11,093 bases of DNA. Origin: JBKPDV01 sp046728075. Lineage in GTDB: Bacteria; Acidobacteriota; Thermoanaerobaculia; UBA5066; Gp7-AA6. Below are positions 6,192-11,093 of the stretch, piece by piece. The notes below the pieces were generated by a model. The model worked only from the letters and a program-made list of their open reading frames with translations, ran no database searches and was not told the origin of the DNA. The DNA is taken from the NCBI GenBank assembly GCA_046728075.1, contig JBKPDV010000235.1:1-11093 (forward strand), in the 5' to 3' direction. Position numbers and translations under genes: made by a program. Positions within the stretch are counted from its first letter, which is position 1. Each line of letters starts with the position of its first letter.

Positions 6192-6220
6192 AAGGTAAAC
6201 CATTCGGAGGCATGCGTCAA
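6192..6220 (-). promoter_or_regulatory. Candidate promoter for the sigma-like gene
   Basis: On the minus strand, TTGACG at 6220-6215 (5 of 6 to the -35 consensus) is followed after 17 bases by TACCTT at 6197-6192 (weak -10, keeping T1, A2 and T6). Transcription would begin near 6185, giving a short leader before ATG at 6171 and excluding the alternative start at 6213. Confidence 0.35.
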
Positions 6221-6267
6221 AGCGCTTCGATAAGATCGACGTCCTCTTCTTACGAAAGCGAGACTCC

Positions 6268-8712
6268 ATGCGACGGACTGCCTCCCTTCTGGTTGTCCTG
6301 GCGGGGCTTAGCGGCGCTCGAGGCCAGACCCCCGCCTCGGCCGAAAAGCCGGAGCGTGTGCCCTCGGTTTCTGAGCGAGCCCGAAACCTCTCGCGGCAGG
6401 AGGGGTTTCTTCCGTACTTCTGGGACGAGCGCCGGGGTCAGTTGCTGTTGGAGGTCCCGTCGGGGCTCACGGAGTTTCTCTACGGGTCGGGGCTCGCCGG
6501 CGGGGCGGGCCTGACCGATGTGTCTCTCGACCGGGGCCAGCTGGGTCCGCTCGGCGTCTGCCGTTTTCAGCGAGTCGGGCCTCGGATGCTTCTGCGTCAG
6601 ATGCAGACGACGCATCGCAGCGGGGTGTCGGATCCGGAGAGGACGCGGGTCGTCGAAGAATCGTTTCCCTCGGCGATCCTCGCCTCGCTGCCGATCGTGG
6701 CGGAGGAAACCGATCGGGTCCTGGTCGACGCGACGGCTTTTCTCCTTGCGGACACCGAGATCGTCCCGGCGTTGAAGCAGGCGCGCCTGGGCGATTGGAA
6801 GCAGGACGTCGCTCGTTCTTCTCTCTCGCTCTCGCGCAGCGGCGCCTTTCCTCGAAATACGGAGCTCGAGGTTTTGGTCACTCTGACTTGCGAGAATCCT
6901 CCACGCGCCGTCGCGTCCGTATTGCCCGACCGTCACACGATGACATTGATGGTGCATCACACGTTTCTGAAGCTTCCCGAGCCCGGCTTCGCGCCCCGTC
7001 CTCTCGACCCGCGGGTCGGCTTCATTCCCGAGAGGCACCTGGATCACACGGCGCCTGTCGGCGAGCCGATCGAAAAGTATCTGGCGATCCGGTGGAGGCT
7101 TTCCAAAAAGGATCCATCGGCGGCGATCTCCGAGGCCGTGGAGCCGATCGTGTACTACCTCGATCGCGGCATCCCCGAACCCGAGCGTTCGGCGATCCGC
7201 GCCGGAGCCCTCTGGTGGAATCATGCGTTCGAGAAGGCCGGTTTCCGCAACGCCTTCGTCCTGAAAGACCTTCCACCGGGCGCGACGTTCCTCGACGCGC
7301 GCTACTCCGGCATCGAGTGGATCAACCGCTCCGAGCGGGGCTGGTCGGTGGGAGGCGCGCAGATCGACCCGAGGACGGGCGAGATCCTCCACGGGGTCGC
7401 GCGGATCGACTCGCACCGGCGCCGCACGACGACCCGAATTAAGGACAACCTGCGACCGGCGCGCCAGGAGCGAGCCTGTCTTGCCGGCGACGCGCCGGAC
7501 TTCTCCTGGCTCGCCGCGGGAGAGCCCGACCTGGACGGACAGGAGCTCATGCTCGAACGGCTGGCCTATCTCTCGGCGCACGAGGTGGGCCACACGATCG
7601 GCCTGATGCACAACTTCGCGGCGACGACATTCGGCTGGGGCTCGGTCATGGACTACCTCGCCCCGAATATCCAGCTGAAGAACGGGCGGTTCGACCTGTC
7701 GGACGCGTATCCGAAAGACGTGGGCTCCTACGATCGCCTGATGATCGCCTGGGGCTACACGCCGACGGAGGATCCAAAAGAGCTCGACCGCATCGTGCGC
7801 GACGGTTATGCGAGCGGGATCTTCTATCCGCCCGACTCCGATCCGCGTTGGGCCGAGTACGACTGGGGGCCCGATCCCGTACGCTGGCTCGCGACAACGC
7901 AAGCCGTACGCAAGGCGATCCTCGATCGCTTCGGCGCCGCGCAGCTCGCGCCGGGACAGTGGCTCTACGAGCTGCAGCAGCGGTTCAACCTCGCGTACCT
8001 CTACCACCGCTTCGGCATCCAGGCCGCGCAGCAGTTCGTCGGAGGCCAGTTTCAGTCCAACGCCGTCGCCGGGGACGGACAGATCCCGGTCGCATGGGTT
8101 CCCGCCGCAAAGCAGAGAGAGGCTCTCGACCTGCTGCTCGCCTCGATCGAGCCGGAAAACCTCGACATCCCGGAACGAGTCCTCGCCGTGCTCGTGCCGC
8201 CGCCGTCGGGAACGCGGCGTTCGCAGGAACAGTTCGCCTCGGAAGCGGGGGAGACCTTCAGCCTCTTGACCGCCGCGCGGGTGCTCGCGAATCTTGTCGT
8301 TGCGCCTCTGCTCGAGCCCGAGAGAGCCGCGCGCCTGACGCTCGCTTCCGGGAAGGACGCGCTGACCTTCGACGCGATGCTCGGAAGGCTCGTCGCGTCG
8401 ACGTGGGACGCGCCCGCCGATACTTCCCCACGCCGCTCGGGTTTGCGCCGGGTCGCGCAACGTGCGGTCCTGGACGGCCTTCTCGATCTCGCCGCCAAGC
8501 CCGAAGCCTCTCCGGAGGTCCGCGCAGCCGTCTACGGACATCTCTCGAATTTGCGCCGGCAGCTCAAGCTTCGCCATCCCGCCGATCCCGCCACACAAGC
8601 GCATGTGCGTTTGGCCGAGCGCGATCTGACGGAGTTCTTAGACGAGCCGGAAGTGCGCAAGACAAGACCACCGAAGGTGGCTCCTCCGCCGGGGCGGCCG
8701 ATCGGCGAATAG
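6268..8712 (+). CDS. Secreted zinc-dependent metalloprotease (DUF5117/DUF4953 type)
   Basis: This 814-residue protein begins with a signal peptide (basic MRR, hydrophobic core TASLLVVLAGLSG, small residues to about 20), so it is exported. The N-terminal half matches DUF5117, with FLPYFWDERRGQLLLEV near residues 48-64. The DUF4953 catalytic region carries the extended zinc motif HEVGHTIGLMHN at 438-449 (H438, H442, H448 as ligands, E439 as catalytic base) and a metzincin-like Met-turn, SVMDY with M461. A helical C-terminal part follows, ending in a proline-rich tail. Family length is usually about 800-900 residues, so it looks complete. Substrates are unknown; a periplasmic or extracellular protease role is inferred. 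The ATG at 6268 has only a weak purine-rich site (GCGAGA) upstream; TAAGAT at 6231-6236 could be a -10. It is divergent from the sigma-like gene. Its stop at 8712 is one base before the next heptamer array. Confidence 0.92.
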   Translation: MRRTASLLVVLAGLSGARGQTPASAEKPERVPSVSERARNLSRQEGFLPYFWDERRGQLLLEVPSGLTEFLYGSGLAGGAGLTDVSLDRGQLGPLGVCRFQRVGPRMLLRQMQTTHRSGVSDPERTRVVEESFPSAILASLPIVAEETDRVLVDATAFLLADTEIVPALKQARLGDWKQDVARSSLSLSRSGAFPRNTELEVLVTLTCENPPRAVASVLPDRHTMTLMVHHTFLKLPEPGFAPRPLDPRVGFIPERHLDHTAPVGEPIEKYLAIRWRLSKKDPSAAISEAVEPIVYYLDRGIPEPERSAIRAGALWWNHAFEKAGFRNAFVLKDLPPGATFLDARYSGIEWINRSERGWSVGGAQIDPRTGEILHGVARIDSHRRRTTTRIKDNLRPARQERACLAGDAPDFSWLAAGEPDLDGQELMLERLAYLSAHEVGHTIGLMHNFAATTFGWGSVMDYLAPNIQLKNGRFDLSDAYPKDVGSYDRLMIAWGYTPTEDPKELDRIVRDGYASGIFYPPDSDPRWAEYDWGPDPVRWLATTQAVRKAILDRFGAAQLAPGQWLYELQQRFNLAYLYHRFGIQAAQQFVGGQFQSNAVAGDGQIPVAWVPAAKQREALDLLLASIEPENLDIPERVLAVLVPPPSGTRRSQEQFASEAGETFSLLTAARVLANLVVAPLLEPERAARLTLASGKDALTFDAMLGRLVASTWDAPADTSPRRSGLRRVAQRAVLDGLLDLAAKPEASPEVRAAVYGHLSNLRRQLKLRHPADPATQAHVRLAERDLTEFLDEPEVRKTRPPKVAPPPGRPIGE

Positions 8713-8713
8713 C

Positions 8714-8744
8714 GTCTAAGGTCTAAGGTCTAAGGTCTAAAGTC
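8714..8744 (+). repeat. Left heptamer array: GTCTAAG x3, GTCTAAA, GTC
   Basis: Four direct 7-base copies (8714-8741) end in a partial GTC, the same pattern as the left half of the array at 5257 (four copies, the last ending AAA, then GTC). Each copy contains TAA; because 7 is not a multiple of 3, three copies place a stop in all three + frames. Confidence 0.93.
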
Positions 8745-8755
8745 CGGAGGACTAT

Positions 8756-9163
8756 TTGGCGGTAGCAAAGCGATTTGAGGATTTGGAAGTCTGGCAGCTC
8801 GCAAGAGACCTGACGCGGATTGTCTACAAAGTCTCCTCGGGCGGGCGCCTTGCGAAAGATTTTGGCCTTCGAGACCAGTTGCGTAAAGCCAGTGTCTCAG
8901 TCATGTCGAATCTGGCGGAGGGATTTGAACGCGGCGGGAGCCGCTAATTCCTGCAGTTCGTCGCCCTTGCCAAAGGTTCGTGTGGAGAAGTTCGAAGTCA
9001 ACTCTATGTGGCTCTTGACCAGGAATACATTGGCCAGGCCGACTTTGACCGAGTCTTCGGGCTGACAGTTCGAGTCAGCCGAATGCTGGCGTCTCTCCTT
9101 CGTTACCTCCGTAACTCCTCTATCTCCGGTAGCAAGTACAAGTCTGTAGCTATTGAACCTTAG
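8756..9163 (+). pseudogene. Four-helix-bundle protein (S23/IVP family) with in-frame stop at codon 64
   Basis: Read through, the frame gives 135 residues matching the whole bacterial four-helix-bundle family (related to 23S rRNA intervening-sequence proteins and to Avd of diversity-generating retroelements). Landmarks are FEDLEVWQLARDL near the start, DFGLRDQLRKASVSV, SNLAEGFERGGSR, then after the stop FLQFVALAKGSCGEVRSQL, YVALDQEYI, and LRYLRNSSISGSKYK near the end. Codon 64 (8945-8947) is TAA where the family normally has Glu (GAA), so a single G-to-T change explains the break; there is no frameshift and the rest is intact. The TTG start at 8756 has a strong SD, GGAGGA at 8746-8751. Translation would stop after 63 residues, about two helices. 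The family binds nucleic acid or assembles as a pentamer in known cases; the role here is unknown. The final stop TAG (9161-9163) lies within the right heptamer array. Confidence 0.88.
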
Positions 9164-9186
9164 ACTTTAGACTTTAGACCGTAGAC
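9152..9186 (-). repeat. Right heptamer array: GTCTACG, GTCTAAA x2, GTCTAAG, GTTCAAT
   Basis: Reading the minus strand inward from 9186, four GTCTANR copies occupy 9186-9159 and a fifth, GTTCAAT (9158-9152), is exactly the heptamer type of the 5257-5326 array. It is the inverted counterpart of the left array at 8714 and simultaneously encodes the end of the four-helix-bundle gene (+) and of the phosphatase gene (-). Confidence 0.9.
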
Positions 9187-10293
9187 CCTCTTTCTTATCG
9201 CCGCAATCGACACATCATCTTCCGGCGCGCGGCCGAGGCCGAAAGAAAGCAAATGCTGCGCGAGCTCGGCGACGAGCTCCGCGGGTTGTGTTCCGGCGAA
9301 GACGTGCACGAGGGACTCGACGCGTTCCTCGCCGAACGCATTGCCGCGATCGTCGCAGGTTTCGTAAAGACCATCGGAATAGAGAAGGAGAGTCTCTCCC
9401 GGCGCGAGGGCTCCGGTGATCGGAATCCAGTCGAGCGTGGGACGGATCCCAAGCGGGTAAGAGCCGATACCCAGACGCTCGCGGATCGTCCCGTCGGGGC
9501 CGATGATCGCCGGAGGCGGATGTCCCGCAACGGTGACCGAAAAGCTCCCGTCCGGCCGCGCCAGGACGTAGACGGCGGAAAAGAAGGAGCGTGTTCCGCC
9601 CGTCGCGCAAAGGATGCGGTTGAGCGCCTGCATCATCGCCCGGGGAGAGGGGTCGACCTCCAATTGTGTTCGGAACCCGGCGTGCGCCACGGCCATCACG
9701 AGGCCGGCCGCCATGCCGTGCCCCGAGGCGTCGCCGAACAAGAGGGACAACGAGCCATCTGGCAGAACGACGAACTCGTAGAGATCGCCTCCGACCATGT
9801 TCGCGATGCGGTTGTACGCGCCGAGCTCAAAGCTCGGGTGCTCGGGCAGCTGTGCGGTGACGAGTGTCGCCTGCAGATCGCGGGCGAGAACGAGCTCGTC
9901 ACGGTAGGCGAGCTTGTCGATGAGCTCCATGGCGAGCAGAAGCGCGACGAGCAGGAAGGCGAGCAGCGTATTGAAGCCGCCGACTCGGATGTCCCAGTTC
10001 TTCGTCGAAATTCGAACGGCGAAGATGTCCACAAAGGCAAACACCAGCGCGAGCGCAAAGAGGACTCGCCGAAAAGGCGCGAGCCGTTGGGTCAAGCCAA
10101 AGACGACGGCGTTGGCGGTTCGGATCCAGCGCTTCCAGCGTCTGCGTTCGCCCTCGATCTGGGCCTCATGCTGCGAGACGAGCCGGCGGCGCACTTCCGG
10201 CCACTCGCGACGGTAGAAGCCCCTCACATCCTCGCGCTTCAGAGAGCGAATGGTCGATCGGGCGAGCTCCGCCCAGTCGTGGAGCGCTGGCAT
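9160..10293 (-). CDS. Membrane-bound SpoIIE/PP2C-type serine phosphatase
   Basis: This 377-residue protein has a basic, helical N-terminal region (1-75), two membrane segments at about 75-93 and 106-123, a linker helix containing ARDLQATLVTAQLP (137-150), and a PP2C-like SpoIIE domain from about 155 to 368. Metal-site motifs are VGGDLYEF (D170), FGDASGHGMAAG (D188), SDGLYE (D307) and EDDVSIAAI (D359/D360), all intact, so it should be active. No HAMP, PAS or GAF sensor is present; the input may come through the membrane part. Relatives (RsbU, RsbP) dephosphorylate anti-sigma-antagonist proteins in partner switching; no kinase or antagonist is in the window. Residues 370-377 and the TAA stop are encoded by the heptamer array, beyond the usual domain end. 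ATG at 10293 has no SD; TAAATA a few bases upstream on the same strand would suit a leaderless transcript. It is divergent from the DUF885 gene. Confidence 0.92.
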   Translation of the reverse strand: MPALHDWAELARSTIRSLKREDVRGFYRREWPEVRRRLVSQHEAQIEGERRRWKRWIRTANAVVFGLTQRLAPFRRVLFALALVFAFVDIFAVRISTKNWDIRVGGFNTLLAFLLVALLLAMELIDKLAYRDELVLARDLQATLVTAQLPEHPSFELGAYNRIANMVGGDLYEFVVLPDGSLSLLFGDASGHGMAAGLVMAVAHAGFRTQLEVDPSPRAMMQALNRILCATGGTRSFFSAVYVLARPDGSFSVTVAGHPPPAIIGPDGTIRERLGIGSYPLGIRPTLDWIPITGALAPGETLLLYSDGLYETCDDRGNAFGEERVESLVHVFAGTQPAELVAELAQHLLSFGLGRAPEDDVSIAAIRKRVYGLKSKV

Positions 10294-10356
10294 ATCGAGT
10301 ATTTACGAACGGGAGCCGGCCCGGTTCTGCGTGCCGACCCGTTACACTCCTTCCGA
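10294..10356. promoter_or_regulatory. 63-base divergent promoter region, possibly leaderless both ways
   Basis: Neither flanking gene has an SD. On the + strand TACACT (10343-10348) ends 8 bases before the DUF885 ATG. On the minus strand TAAATA (about 10305-10300) ends 6 bases before the phosphatase ATG. A -10 that close would place the transcript start at or near the ATG. No convincing -35 box is seen on either strand, so this is tentative. Confidence 0.3.
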
Positions 10357-11093
10357 ATGAAGCATCTCAAGAAAATACGCGAGCGGGCGCTGTGGCACGG
10401 GGCATTCCTTCTGATTCTCGTGGCCCTGTTCGCGCCCCGCTTCGTGCGGGGCGACGACTTTCAGAACCTGGGCCGCGACTTCTGGGCCTGGCGGGCCCGG
10501 ACGCAGCCGGTCTCCGGCGATGACATCACGCGAATGGACCGGCCGGCGGGATGGGCTCCGGACTGGTCGCGGCGGTCGATCGAGGAGCGGCGCAAGTCTC
10601 TCGCGGAATTCATCGCCCGCTGGAAAGGAATCGACGCCACCGGCATGCCGGTCGCCTGGCAGGTCGATTACCGGCTCCTGGGCTCGGCGCTGGCGCGGGT
10701 CCGCTGGGAGCTCGAGGTGCTTCGCTCCTGGGACCGCAACCCGAGGTTCTACGTCGACCAGACTCTCGGCGCCTACTTCGAGAGCCTGCTTGCCCCGCCT
10801 CCTTTTTCCCGCGCGCGCGGCGAGCAGATCGCCCGCCTGCTCGAATCGATCCCCTCGACGATCGATGCTGCCCGCGTCAACCTGACGGCTCCCATCGGCC
10901 CGTTCGCGCGATTGGCCGCCGAGGAGCTCAAGGGAGTCGGGCCGCGCCTGACCGAGTCGGTCGCCGCGCTGAAGCCATTGCTCCCTGCCGAGATCGCGCG
11001 GCGGCTCGAGGCTGCGGCGCCGCGCGCGATTACGGCGCTCGAGTCCTGGGGAAACTGGCTCGACGCGGGCTGGCCAATCATGCCGTCCAACGC
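10357..11093 (+). CDS. DUF885 family protein, N-terminal part (runs off window)
   Basis: ATG at 10357 opens a frame of 245 codons to the right edge with no stop. MKHLKKIRERALWHG followed by a hydrophobic run (AFLLILVALFAP) and FVRGDD looks like a signal peptide, so export is likely. The following helical sequence fits DUF885: YRLLGSALARVRWELEVL, WDRNPRFYVDQTLGAYF, then IARLLESIPSTIDAARVNL. Members are about 550-600 residues and carry a distal HExxxGHH-like zinc motif typical of M3/M32-like peptidases; that half is outside the window, so activity cannot be judged. No SD precedes the ATG. The gene is divergent from the phosphatase and shares a 63-base promoter gap with it. Confidence 0.78.
   Translation, partial: MKHLKKIRERALWHGAFLLILVALFAPRFVRGDDFQNLGRDFWAWRARTQPVSGDDITRMDRPAGWAPDWSRRSIEERRKSLAEFIARWKGIDATGMPVAWQVDYRLLGSALARVRWELEVLRSWDRNPRFYVDQTLGAYFESLLAPPPFSRARGEQIARLLESIPSTIDAARVNLTAPIGPFARLAAEELKGVGPRLTESVAALKPLLPAEIARRLEAAAPRAITALESWGNWLDAGWPIMPSN

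Larger units (their letters stand above)
8713..9186. mobile_element. Candidate heptamer-flanked four-helix-bundle element
   Basis: Inverted arrays of four GTCTAAR-type heptamers lie at both ends, and between them is one complete four-helix-bundle coding region with its own SD and nothing else. The left array starts one base after the metalloprotease stop; the right array ends inside the phosphatase coding sequence. The array-to-gene spacing is tight on both sides: the SD follows the left array by one base, and the gene's stop is inside the right array. I infer a unit that inserted or expanded between two convergent genes. No transposase, reverse transcriptase or target duplication is visible, so mobility is a hypothesis. 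Confidence 0.4.

Noticed and set aside
6250..8604. A 784-codon open frame on the minus strand opposite the metalloprotease gene
   Set aside because: It is rich in Arg/Gly with no recognisable domain, as expected from the antisense of GC-rich coding DNA. The + frame has a signal peptide, HEVGHTIGLMHN and a Met-turn.
8945..8947. Alternative genetic code or recoded TAA
   Set aside because: TAA is used as the normal terminator of at least three other genes here, and no recoding signal is evident.
8756..9163. Diversity-generating retroelement (Avd-type gene)
   Set aside because: The protein is in the Avd/S23 superfamily, but no reverse transcriptase, template repeat or variable repeat is visible in the window.
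8714..9186. CRISPR array
   Set aside because: The repeat unit is 7 bases in direct tandem with no spacers, the two arrays are inverted around a coding gene, and no cas genes are present.

Overview
The window is GC-rich, densely coding bacterial DNA. DUF1015, a PilZ protein, a DUF4953-type secreted metalloprotease, a CHRD lipoprotein, a membrane SpoIIE-type phosphatase and a DUF885 protein together suggest a Gram-negative soil or sediment lineage, perhaps Acidobacteriota or a neighbour. That is a guess from gene content; no marker gene is present. Many starts lack a clear Shine-Dalgarno (SD) sequence, while a few (ilvE, the four-helix-bundle gene, a micro-ORF) have strong ones.

Layout. 1-1195 (-): DUF1015 protein, its last residues off the left edge. 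1196-1397: a hairpin and a 21-codon + strand micro-ORF with a strong SD. 1398-1715 (-): PilZ c-di-GMP receptor, with palindromic repeats upstream. 1784-3636 (-): two-gene operon, branched-chain aminotransferase then a PEP mutase/isocitrate lyase family enzyme, joined by a GTGA overlap. 3637-3784: divergent control region with AGTGGMC half-sites. 3785-5251 (+): MocR/GntR-aminotransferase regulator, most like the YczR group. 5257-5326: 4+4 inverted array of GTTCAAN heptamers. 5295-5759 (-): CHRD lipoprotein. 5827-6171 (-): small protein resembling an isolated sigma region 2. 6268-8712 (+): zinc metalloprotease. 8714-9186: inverted heptamer arrays (GTCTAAR) enclosing a four-helix-bundle (S23/IVP family) gene broken by one in-frame stop. 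9160-10293 (-): membrane SpoIIE-type phosphatase. 10357-end (+): DUF885 protein, truncated by the window.

The most unusual signal is the set of heptamer arrays. Two loci share one architecture: four heptamers, a centre, then four heptamers on the opposite strand. Both lie between convergent genes and supply the last codons and stop of the minus-strand neighbour. At one locus the centre is a 14-base loop; at the other it is a complete four-helix-bundle gene, now interrupted. A third, weaker 7-base repeat (GTCGGTA) lies at 5790-5803. I infer a small dispersed element family that sits at gene 3' ends and sometimes carries a four-helix-bundle gene. The second theme is metabolic control: a PLP-sensing MocR regulator facing an aminotransferase operon across a region rich in candidate operators.
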